Source: Dipetalonema caudispina (lineage: Eukaryota; Nematoda; Chromadorea; Rhabditida; Onchocercidae). Taken from it: a DNA stretch of 64,000 bases. The notes under the pieces are model-generated. The model was given only the letters and a program-made list of their open reading frames with translations, did not search any database and was not told where the DNA came from. Where the stretch lies: positions 61,644 through 125,643 of the forward strand of contig JABVXV010000179.1 in NCBI GenBank assembly GCA_013365325.1. The letters are read 5' to 3'. Of this stretch, positions 53,593-64,000 are shown piece by piece; position 1 is the first letter of the stretch, and each line of letters opens with the position of its first letter. The translations under genes were made by a program, and so were the position numbers.

Positions 53593-56500
53593 CCTAATTC
53601 TTAAATACTAATCTAGACGTTAGTGTAGATCGTATTCTTCAGGCTTATAACGAATAATCACCGAAGTCCAGTACAATGATCAATTATTACAGCTGTAACA
53701 GTTCAATCCTCGATCAAAAAATTATTGATCACGTTATAATCCAGAAATCTGAAGCTTTTAACCAGTCGGAAAGCAAAAATTCATTGGTTCGCTCATTATT
53801 TAGATCGTTGGAAATTCATTAAATCATTTGAAGATAGTAAAAGTTCTTTGCAGCTTAAACCTAGCAAAACTGAAATTTTTTGAGACTTCTTGAAGCGTTT
53901 TTCCTTAGTAAAACAATTCGGATGATATCAAGCACTTCACCTTCGTTGGACGTTACTGTTGCAAAAAATCTGAAGATGATAGTCCCGGTCACGCTCTCCA
54001 TATATCTTTCTGAGAGATCTTTAATGATATTATTTAGAAATTCTCAATTATATTTTCCTTTTTTGCAATCTTCAATGTCTATCCGGTTATCCAGTTGAAC
54101 GTCTCAACAATTTACAGCAAAGCTGTGCTACACTATGACTGTTGTGGTTAGTCGTATATAACGTATAAAAGAATGTCTCATCAGTTTTCTGCTCCTGTTG
54201 TGCTTAATGGACCAACAATTTATTACATACCTAAACAGCACCAACTGCACCGATAAAACGAACTGTCAAAACGGTTTGCATTATTTTGATCCACATTTCT
54301 TTGTGAAATATAATCGTCAAAAATTTCTGTTATCAATTTATTAAGTTCTGCATAACATCGGCTTCATATACTGACACCGAACAAACCTTTCGATTATCGA
54401 TTTCTCATCCAAATCACAAACAACTGTCGCATCATTTTTTGGAAAAGTATGCATTTTCACAGGATACCTCGTGTATTTCATCTGGTCCTAACTGTGCCAT
54501 TATCCGGTCGTCCAAGTGATAAACAAATTAATTCAAGTAATTATTGAGAAATAAATGAATAGAGATTAAAGAAGGCGAGTAATTTTAAAAGAAAAGCGTC
54601 CAGAAGCTTTTCTTTATAGAATATTATTCCTAATTTTACATAATGAATTCCAAAGACCCACCCACCGAACAATTCGACATTATCAATGGCGTTTCATGCC
54701 ATCACTCGTTGAACGATCTCTGTAACAGCAGTTGTTACAATCACTATATCGTAGGCAACGGAATGCGATCTGTAAGAAGCATGGGTGTTTGGAACAAGAC
54801 GGTAATTAATTGTATTTCAATTTAGTTACGACTTGAAAAATCTCCAATTTGTATAGCTCACTCCGTTGTCCTTTATAGGCTAAAAATCACTGAAGCATAA
54901 TTGCATGTCTTTATGGTAACATTTTGTTTAACTTCCTAAAATGATATTTTCAAAATCCCTGTACAATTTTGTTGAACAGCTTATTAAGTCTGCACAAAGA
55001 TTTTTTCAATGTATAAATTACACTTGATAAAATCTCCTATACCTAGAACTATTAGCCAAAGATCTTTCAAAGTAGTCACCAACAGAAAAATGTTTGTTCT
55101 CTTCTAAATATGAAAGTTATCGAAATTTTAATCTTCTCTCATATATATATATGCATTTTCCACACGTATTTCCACGTTATTTTTATATATTCATCTCAGT
55201 CACATTTGCGCTTTCACTCACAACAGGTTAATAAATTATAGAGATAGCTTTAAAACTTCACAGTCCACTTTTCAACACTGTACCTTTTGAGCTCTCTCAC
55301 GTTGCAGCATTTTAAGAATTGCAAGCACATATGTCAAAAAGTTGACATGTAGTTGTTGTTAATTAGGTTGCAGCTGAGGGATATGTTGCTGCAAAATATT
55401 AGTAATAACGATATGTTCTTAAACATTGATGATAACGTTCCTTCAAAATGACCATAATTTTTAAATTAAAAATTTCGAGAAGAAGTGAGGTAATTATAAT
55501 TTTTTGAGTTATTGATAAATACCGAAGACGGAAGGAGCCGAAAAGTGACAGTAATATTCATTTCAAAATCATATTCTATCTCCAAAAAATATCTGTATGG
55601 AGTAAAGATATCGGAAGATCTGGTACGCTTTTCTCATGAGCTTTGTTGAGTAAGGAGAAAAAATTTATGAATGCATTTTTCCAGTCTAAAATATGTAGCA
55701 GGCTCCACGATGCGATCACGCTATCGTTATTAGATGATAATCTGATCTTCGTTTGTTGGAGATGATCAGAAAGTTAAAAACTTGAAATTTATATTCAGCC
55801 GTGCTTAACTCACGGTCTGATATGCTGTTAAAAGAGCGAATAAAAATTCCTTCATTGTGTACCTGCTCCTAAATGAATGGGAAATGATAAAGCGTATTTC
55901 TGAAATTATTTCTCTTTCGAGAAACAAATCTTTGGAGAACATTTCAACCAACTGTTACAACTACCCTTCTTAATAAGATGACTGTACACAACTGTAGGAA
56001 AACTTGAGAGAGACATATATATATCGAACTAATATTTCGATAATCAATGGCCAAATTGACCTTGAAAACACCAAATGACGAAAATAGCTAGGGATGACAC
56101 TAGAAAGAAATTACTTAACTCATACTTGTTGTCGAAATGCTGAGAAGTGTGAACTGAACCTAAAGAAAGAAGTAGCTCAGAAAAAGTTCACACTATTGTT
56201 CATTCGAAATAGTTCTTAGTGAAGAATAATCGGTAAACACCTGAAGTATCAATGTATGCGTTCACAGAAATTCGCCGTTCATTACAGCAAAGGATCATCT
56301 ATGCCATTAAAATGAATACCATTCATTGTAGGCCATAGATTGAAAAGAAGTGTCATCAGCTTGATTTCATGGTCTGTCACAGTAATAACAACTATCGAAT
56401 TATCAAAACTAATATAATAAGAGAAACGGCAATTTACCGACAAGAAGCTTGCATCAAAGTGGAATCCGGAAATAGAAGAACGATGAAATATTTGAAATCG

Positions 56501-57128
56501 ATGTTTCACCTGTGCGTGAGATTGCTGCTAGAGATATCCCTGCAGAGATATATCTGTTGATCACAACAGTCTGGATCGAAGTTCAGTGGTTGTTTGCAGT
56601 TGGAGAGAATAACTTCACATACTGTCGCATATCAGTGAATTGCTTTGTGATACAATGATTCTTACTGCTGTCTTTGGTGGGAAAGCAATTTTAAAGAGTG
56701 AAAGTTTTTTCGCCTCCCGACTAGATAGGCGTTATCCGCATAATCAACTTTCTCTTTATTCCACTGTGAATCCCTCTCTTTTCACATTCTGACACTTCCT
56801 TCCTTCCCTCCTTCTACATCCCGAAATCCATTTATAGTGCAATTTAAAATCAGATTTACCGCGCCCGCGTCTCTATCGCACCATATTACAGTGGGAGGCA
56901 TCTTCATCGCATTGTTTGGCATCTTTCTCGTCTGTCTTATCCTCTTTCTGCACGGCTTGACCTTTCCTAGCCTGACTTCTCTTCTCCTTTTAAAATATCC
57001 GTTTCTGTGAACTAAGAATGGTTTTAATTGTCGGTGATTGTCACCACAAAACTGAAGAGTGAAAGGGGCGTGTAGCATCTATCGATTGATCACGTTTTCT
57101 TCCTTTTCTCATTGTGATATTCGATTTA

Positions 57129-57142
57129 GACTTCTTTTTCAG
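57129..57142 (+). other. Probable SL trans-splice acceptor before SLBP
   Basis: gacttctttttcag is a strong nematode acceptor, 57 bp upstream of the SLBP ATG, with no coding exon before it. It is either a spliced-leader site or the end of a 5'UTR intron. Confidence 0.5.
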
Positions 57143-57199
57143 AAAGGATAAATTCGTTGGAAAGGAATTCATTCGGCTAGTGAGTAGTCTCGGACACCT

Positions 57200-59767
57200 A
57201 TGGATGAGGTCATGGATGATACTACGGATAGCAGTTCAAGCTCAAAGGTAACCAAATGCCAGTCACTCCAAGGAAAAACCCGAGACTGTGATCTAGATGA
57301 ATCAGCCGTAATAAGTGATACCGCTGTTAGCAAAACATCAAAAAGTGTTAGTTCGCATTTTATTTTATTTTAATGTTGTTTTTTTTTTTGCAGTTATCAT
57401 TACTTTGTTATTAATAAAATAATGGTAACATTCCGCCGTTGTGTATTTTAATTCAAATCAAAAAAAGAAAGTATGAAGAATGTTTATATCGTCATATGTT
57501 GCTTATTTATGAAGTTCATTTGATAAACTTCATGCTGCAAAGACAGTTCTAAATTGCGCATTCGTGGTAATGGAACTTTTGTCTTCTCTGGGGGAACTTT
57601 CAAGAAAAAGTTTCTTGCAGTTGAAAGCACTTCTTGAGCAGCAAGAATACGAAGATATGCGAAATACATCATGGGCTGATCTGATGGAAGAAGTAACAAA
57701 ATCGAAAAGTGGCTCACAATCAAAGAGAGATGAAGAGATCGCAATACCGAAAACACAGTTGATAGAAAGTGGTTGTGTTATTTTAAATTCTGACGAGAAA
57801 TATCCAAGTCTCCCAATTGCTGTTAAACAATCAGATATGGAACGGCGTGAAACCAGTACATCGAAGAAGAGACAAGGAACGAAATTCAGGTAAAGTTGCG
57901 AGATTCTTTTAAGAAAGTTCTCGTTCTGGAAGTATACTTCCTTTTCGGCTTTTACTTATGCTTTGGGTTTATTTGTGCAACAAAAGGGGATAACGATATC
58001 GTGTAATTCATATCTGTTGGATTGTAATAGACAATCTCGTTGATTACTGGTGATTCTCTTTAGTTACTAAAGAAGAATTAAGATGAACATCCGGGAAAAA
58101 TTATACTTTGCTCAAGAATGAATTCTAAGACAATCTTCGTTTGCAATTTTCTCATCTTTTAGCAGATCTTTTTTTTTGCTTTGTTTATGTGTATGAAGGT
58201 TCTACGTTGTTGCATGATTTCAGGTTTAAATGCAATTTAGAGCTTACAGAAGCGTTGGTTGGTCATGCATTGAAAACTGATGGTCCTTTTCCCAGAAAAC
58301 CGGTATTTCTGAAGTTATTTCATACCAAAACTGCATTTTTTTTTTCACAGAGAACAGCTCAAATCAAAAGATATTTTCGAAAGGTGTTGATTCTTTTTAG
58401 TTGCGTCGCGCTCTTAAGCGAGACAAAGCGCAAGGAGTACAAGTATTGTCCGCGACGAGTACCGATGATGAGGAGGGTGTTACATCTTCGAAATGTCAGA
58501 AAAAAAGAAGAAGAGATGTAAATAAAGAAAAAACCGTTTGTGAAGTTCGCAGTTTGGAATTTGACTCTAAAGATTTACCCCTTAATGGTGCTAAACGTTC
58601 CAGTAGGGAAAGGTTCGTTTTCGCTACTAAATTTTGTTTCTCGTTTTTTTCTGAAGGTCCATCAATTACCATTGTTTCTTGCAATGAGTCAATAACAATA
58701 ACAGTATGCTGTATAAAATTCGAATGATATGATAATTATAGCTCGCCCGGAAGTACTTCTAGTATTGCTTCCACGTTGCGCATTAAAAAGGGCTGGTCAG
58801 AACCAAAACTCGGTTGGTGTAGAAGCGAAACTACTCTTCTAAGGCGTTCAAAGGTTCTATTTTGACAGTTATTTTTCGAGCACTTGACACACTCTTATAT
58901 ATTGGGAATATCAAAATGTTATGAATATAGGTAAATTTTAGCTTTGCAAACGTACCATTAATATCAAATTTTTTACTTTGTTAAGGAAATTGAAAAAGCG
59001 AAGGAGAAACCGGTATACGCGAAATATCTTGAGAAAGTACCACGATATGCACGAACGAAAGATATGCCAAAAACTCCTAACAAATATATCCAGTATTCGC
59101 GTAGGTCATGGGACAAACAGGTTATTGTTTTTAAAATTTTCTTTGTATTTTAAATGGGGCATTTTTTCTTCATGGATAAAACTTTACCTTTCAACACAAT
59201 TGATCACAAAGAAAGCGGAATATATATATATATCGTATGCCTTATAGATACGTCTGTGGAAGCGACGATTATATGAATGGGCTGATGAGGAACCGACTCA
59301 AAGCTGCTTAAGTTCAAATGAATCCAGAGCCGATGAGATTTCAGATAGTGATTCCTCATTTTCTTCTGCTGTGATGTCAGATGAAAATAAATTATCTTTG
59401 GATGAAATCAAGGTTATGCAATATTCTTTTGATGATATAAGTTGTAAATTTGGATATGATTAATATTTCCTACTTCTGTTTATAGTATCGCCTCACTTAT
59501 ACACCATTTTGAAGCATGTTGCGGTAATGCCTTACATAAGGAATTTTGGCTGTAAACTTGATGATTTGAGCTAAATTATTCCTAATTATATTTGTCAATA
59601 CTTTCATTCAATATCAGGTGGAACAGGATGCAGCAGCTTCTCTTCTTGGTTATCTTGATATCGATACACGAACTAATACTCTAACAGTCGTGAAGACTGA
59701 TGATGAATCAACGCTCAAAGGAACATCTCGCAGTGTTCTTGGACCTCGTGATTTTAGCCAGCTTTAG
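57200..59767 (+). CDS. SLBP: Histone mRNA stem-loop binding protein (SLBP / CDL-1 homolog)
   Basis: SLBP binds the 3' stem-loop of replication-dependent histone mRNAs and drives their processing, export and translation. Exons: 57200-57346, 57543-57889, 58224-58302, 58401-58612, 58742-58853, 58986-59120, 59248-59412, 59618-59767; 448 residues, phases consistent. The RNA-binding domain (about 300-356) spans two exons: YAKYLEKVPR, DMPKTPNKYIQYSRRSWDKQ and IRLWKRRLYEWA. It keeps the invariant TPNK, whose Thr is phosphorylated in other SLBPs, and RRSWDxQ plus LWKxxLxxW. Before it lie an acidic Ser-rich start (MDEVMDDTTDSSSSSK) and basic, nuclear-localisation-like runs (CQKKRRRD). After it come a Ser/Asp-rich stretch (EISDSDSSFSSAV) and a C-terminus ending GPRDFSQL. 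Uncertain points are the donor of exon 1 (after AAG at 57246, or at 57346) and the acceptor of exon 2 (57543, or one further in). Confidence 0.94.
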
Positions 59768-60376
59768 ATTCGTGTCATGTCAACCGGTGATTTTGTATTA
59801 TTATGTTAGTTGGTTTATTCAGTTTTTGTCTGAGATCAGATTTCCGAGTGATAGTTTAAAATTATTAGTTTTGTTTTCTATAAAGAGAAAGATTTTGCGT
59901 CTAATCAATATATAGAAGGAATCTCTTGTAATCGCATTATGTGTGCATTACATATACCGAATTATTCTAGAAATATGATTACTAAGACTGTTAAATTATT
60001 CAGTTATTCAATTAACGGCAAGAACACTAAAATGAACTAGTTTCATTTGTCGTGAAATATTTTCGTGGCTCTACTTTGGCGTATTAAGTGATGCGAAAGT
60101 AGATTTTTTAAACTCTTGTAACTCATGTTTGTCAATTTTGTGTGACTTTTCAATTGAACTTTTATTGCGTTTCACTTATTCGTTGTTTTGTCCAAACTAA
60201 TTTACCTATTGGAATTGTTTGGTATTCTCCGTGATTGACCCTCTCGTACTAAGATTTTACCGCACTGGAATAATTCTTTTCAGCGTTAATTTGTATTCGA
60301 AGCTCGTAGTGGATGAGACTATATGATTGTTGTTGTTTTAACGTTGCATAATTTCTTCCCATGGTTCTATTGCAGA
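59768..60376. other. SLBP 3' flank
   Basis: No gene is seen. No consensus AATAAA lies close behind the SLBP stop; the first plus-strand copy that I see is near 60464, so a variant signal may be used. No histone-type stem-loop was recognised here. Confidence 0.4.
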
Positions 60377-60797
60377 ATGCGAATGTCTTTTATTTTGCTT
60401 TTTGTTTTATTACTTGTCATTTCTCTTATTCAATCTCTTTATTTGCATGATTTAAATCGAAATAAAATCTTACTCATACTTCGGGTGAGAAACGCAATAG
60501 ATTGCTTGTGTGCTAATGTTTTACACTGATTAGGTGGTTATTCTCGATTGTTTTTCTTTCTTTCTAAAACAAAAAAAAAAAAAAAAAATTGCAGACATCA
60601 TTCTAAAGTTGAAACTGAAGGATAGCCGTGCTGTTTTAGCTTTAATTGTGCGAACATGGAAGAATGCAGTTCACTTTCATTTTTGTCGCATTTTTTGTGT
60701 TAGTATTAAATTGCGTTCACGAAATACACCGAATTCAACAGCTTCTGCAGAAGATAGAGAATCGGTGCCGAACCGGATATATTTTATTGCAGTGTAA
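60377..60797 (+). CDS. Candidate small secreted or membrane-anchored protein (2 exons, weak)
   Basis: The ATG lies one base after ttctattgcag, a good SL-type acceptor. Exon 60377-60484 encodes a clear signal sequence (MRMSFILLFVLLLVISLIQS) and ends at a gtgaga donor. A phase-compatible second exon, 60609-60797, would add LKLKDSRAVLALIVRTWK and a Ser/Arg-rich end, total 98 residues, with AATAAA 30 bp after the stop. The acceptor of exon 2 is poor and sits behind a poly-A run. In another frame a second ATG (60664-60831) encodes a separate signal-like sequence (MQFTFIFVAFFVLVLNC) and a CRTGYILLQCNC end whose stop overlaps the poly-A signal. No family is recognised; only one of these models, or neither, can be right. 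Confidence 0.3.
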
Positions 60798-60826
60798 TTG
60801 CATTCGTCTAATCATTTTTAAACTCA

Positions 60827-60832
60827 AATAAA
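60827..60832 (+). terminator. Polyadenylation signal after the small-protein candidate
   Basis: AATAAA, 30 bp past the stop of the two-exon model and overlapping the stop of the alternative frame. Its place supports some transcript ending here. Confidence 0.4.
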
Positions 60833-63353
60833 GGGAACTCAGAAGGATATGGAGAAATGATACGATTTTCAAAGAATGATTGAATAGAAAATCAATCCAT
60901 CTGTATATTCAGTATGACCCTCTTCATCTGTAACGTTTCTAAAGAGTACATTACTTTTAAAATTTAGTTTATCATCTTTTTTCTCATAGTCTTTTTTGCT
61001 TCCTGGGCAACTTGTATATGAATAATACTACTGCTACTGTTCTGCTTTCTGAAATGACTATATATGACAGATTTTAGGAATCACTTTTACATTTCAAAAC
61101 ATCTCATTTAAGTAGACTGTGCTGTTGATGGTTAGGGCTGAATGGACTTAGTCAACTGACAAATGATAGTGTCCTGTCAGTTGCCTTGAGTTCTTTCCGA
61201 CACTACTATTCCATTCTATATTACCAGGAAGTGCCCGAAACGAATCTTTCATTGGATATAGAATCTCTGAAGCTGTGGGGATGGATAGTTTTTAATAGAT
61301 ACGATACTGGTCACGTTTATGCTCCATTGCCCATTTCAATTGATCAATTTAGTGACCATTGCATTGATGATGTTCTAGTTCTCGCTTAGACATTCACTTC
61401 TATTCAGGGATCATCCATGGACTTTGCCTTACAATGGGATATTATGATGGCACGATATCTGTCCTGGTCTTGCTCTGGCATCGAGTGTATAGGATGGATA
61501 TTTTTTACTTCTTGGTCCTTGCCAATGAGGTTTGTTTTTTTTGATTTAGGTAGAAGAGTACACATATTCGTTAATTTGATAGAGAATGTTGTAGCATGAG
61601 AATGAGTCAATCACTCGAACCATGGAGATTATTTCAAGTTGTCAAACGATTCATTTCATGCCGCCGAATAATTGCAAATCGCAGACTTAGCTCGAATTTG
61701 CCAAATAAGTTTAGGTAAATTCCAGGTAACCTGAGGAAGAAACGAGGAAAAACTTTGTCTCATTAATCACGTTCAATTTGATAATCACTTCCATAACAAC
61801 GTTTGCTACTTCTTTGCTTATAATTGTAAAGGTATGTTCATTCTCGAGTTGCCAGATGGCTACTTATAGTTACCAACTAGTTGCTTTATTCTGTAGTGCT
61901 AATTTCACATAAGTAAGGATGAACTTTTCGTTGTCATTTCGAGATAGTCATTGGAACTCAAGTATCTTTTTAGAATAAGTCAACCGAAATTTAATCAAAA
62001 CGAGTGCTAAAGAGAAAGTTAGTTGGGATTTATTCTATTAGCGAACTCTGCGTTACTTTCATCTCTGTCATGGCATTTACAGATCACTATTTAGCCAAAA
62101 TGTTCCTCATTCCCAGAACACTCATATAATTTGAAATCCTACATATTTACATAATTAGATATAGATGATGACATTCATAATGCTAAAAGTTAGCTCATTT
62201 AGATCTTCGGGACCACTTCATAAATTATCTTGAAAAAATGCGTGTCATTATTATTATACTTTTGGAACTTGTTTTTTGGTTAGTTCGAGAAAAATTCCCA
62301 TTTATGAATGAGTAGTAGCAGTTTGAGCTCAAAGCACCAAATGGAGAAAGGATATGAGACAATTCGATGATTTGTGTCCCTTCTTATCACTTCTTACAGT
62401 GAACCGGAATAGATATTCTTATTGCTTGCTCATTTCGGATTTGCAAATTAAAATGCGATCGATACGCTTGTTTCTCTGAATATAACGAAAAAAAGAAGAA
62501 CGTGTTCGATGATCAAGAGCAGGTTTTATAGTCAAATTATACCTGACTGTTAAGGAATAATCAATCACCGGCAAATGACTTGATCTGACATGACAACATT
62601 CAGCTCTTTATCCCAACCATAAAAATACGCTGAGAAAAAAGAAAACAAGCAAGCATTTCGTATTCAACGAGTTGACCGATGGTTGCTTGTATGACTCAAT
62701 AATTGAGAGTTAAAATCTAATAAGGATGATTTATGCTTTATGTAAGTGTAACTTGAGGACATTTTGCTTGTTGTATTTCACGAAATGTTCTCCACTGGGA
62801 AATCTTCAAATTAGTTTTACGCAAATTCAACTTTTCTTTCTTGTCAGCTTTTTCACTTTCGCGTGTTATTGAGGGTGATTGAAACGGAGGAAAATTAATT
62901 AAAATTTGAGGATTCGCTATGTACTTTAGGTGACCATTATTAGCCTTAGTAATACTATAATTTTAAATAACTTTGCATCCATCAATAGCAGTCGCAATCG
63001 GCGGCAGTGAACAATTGGAAGTGCGAAGGTTCGTTTCACGAGTCATCCATCAAGGAAGGATCATTGATGTAAAATGGGGAGGAGAGAGTGCTGCGGAAGA
63101 GAGTAAGTAAAGGAATTGCTGCATCCTTTTCTTCCTTTTCGCATCACTTCTTTCCGTGTGAGCGAAGTTGGTGACCTGACGGAAGCGCCATATCTGTCTC
63201 CTTTATGGATAGGTGACGGGAAGCTTCTCTGACCCTGTCAACTCTCCTGCCTTCTAGAACTTTGCAACTTCTCCTTGCTGACCGGGAAGAAGGTTTCGAA
63301 AGCAATGAGATAGATATTTGCTGCTTAGGTATGGCAAAAGGGACGGTTTATAC
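60833..63353. other. Gene-poor stretch before the tRNA
   Basis: Nothing convincing. Two neighbouring plus-strand frames, 61231-61389 and about 61408-61530, each follow an AG acceptor. One is helix-like (ISVLVLLWHRVYRMDIFYFL) and recalls the first helices of a receptor, but no phase-compatible partner or family motif was found. Confidence 0.4.
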
Positions 63354-63426
63354 CGACCCTGGCAGGACTCGAACCTGCAGTCTTCGCTTTAGGAGAGCGA
63401 CGCCTTGTCCATTAGGCCACAGGGCC
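63354..63426 (-). tRNA. trnR-CCT: tRNA-Arg (anticodon CCT)
   Basis: This 73-base minus-strand sequence folds as a standard cloverleaf. The acceptor stem pairs GGCCCTG with CAGGGTC, with G as discriminator and one G-U pair. The A box is TGGCCTAATGG and the B box GGTTCGAGTCC, the internal pol III promoter. The anticodon stem TCGCT/AGCGA encloses the loop CTCCTAA, giving anticodon CCT, which reads AGG. There is no intron. A TTTT run (63336-63339) about 15 bases past the 3' end can terminate pol III. All key positions look intact, so it should be functional. Confidence 0.97.

Positions 63427-64000
<574 letters not shown>

Larger units (their letters stand above)
50662..57142. other. Gene-poor stretch upstream of SLBP
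   Basis: No supportable gene apart from the mariner-type element. Two short plus-strand ATG-led frames, 54207-54347 and 54643-54825, are rich in Asn-x-Ser/Thr sequons and cysteines (LNSTNCTDKTNCQNG; CNSSCYNH). The second has a donor-like gtaaga/gtaatt near its end. They could be extracellular exons, but nothing joins them. The promoter of SLBP should lie near the right end. Confidence 0.4.

Noticed and set aside
61231..61530. Receptor-helix-like plus-strand frames
   Set aside because: Adjacent open stretches are in different frames, with no phase-compatible join or conserved motif.

Overview
The window looks like nuclear genomic DNA from a nematode, probably a filarial or other spirurid parasite. 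It is strongly AT-rich, exons are short (mostly 60-350 bp) with GT..AG introns, several first exons sit a few bases after a pyrimidine-rich AG that looks like a spliced-leader acceptor, and the best-matching proteins are animal proteins. The genus is an inference. No bacterial-type gene is present. Gene models were built by hand from splice signals, reading phase and remembered family sequences; no search was run.

Layout. (1) 25-31792, plus strand: 47 exons of UTP20, the giant HEAT-repeat protein of the small-subunit processome. The N-terminus lies left of the window; 2443 residues and the stop are present. (2) 6450-14312, minus strand: an 18-exon, GPI-anchored, chaoptin-like leucine-rich-repeat protein lying entirely inside a 12.4-kb intron of UTP20 (6236-18648). 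The UTP20 exons on both sides join in phase, so this is a true nested antisense gene. (3) 31793-38261: gene-poor, with a degraded cysteine-rich secreted-protein pseudogene. (4) 38262-44124, minus strand: a 17-exon secreted mosaic protein with signal peptide, Reeler domain, Ser/Thr-rich linker, two EGF modules, a SEA-like insert, two EGF modules, a ShK module and a C-terminal nitrobindin/THAP4-like beta-barrel. This is the most unusual gene here. (5) 44130-48857: gene-poor, with a LINE endonuclease relic. (6) 48858-50649, minus strand: a 180-residue four-helix MARVEL-like membrane protein with endosomal/lysosomal sorting motifs. (7) 50653-57142: gene-poor, with a short mariner-type inverted-repeat element. 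(8) 57200-59767, plus strand: SLBP (CDL-1 in C. elegans), the histone mRNA stem-loop binding protein. (9) 60377-60832: a weak candidate small secreted-protein gene. (10) 63354-63426, minus strand: tRNA-Arg(CCT). The window ends inside a long ATT microsatellite.

UTP20 (ribosome assembly) and SLBP (histone mRNA metabolism) are housekeeping genes. The LRR and Reeler/EGF/ShK/nitrobindin proteins are predicted cell-surface or secreted products. Nothing shows that these genes work in one pathway; the real coupling is physical, the LRR gene lying in a UTP20 intron.
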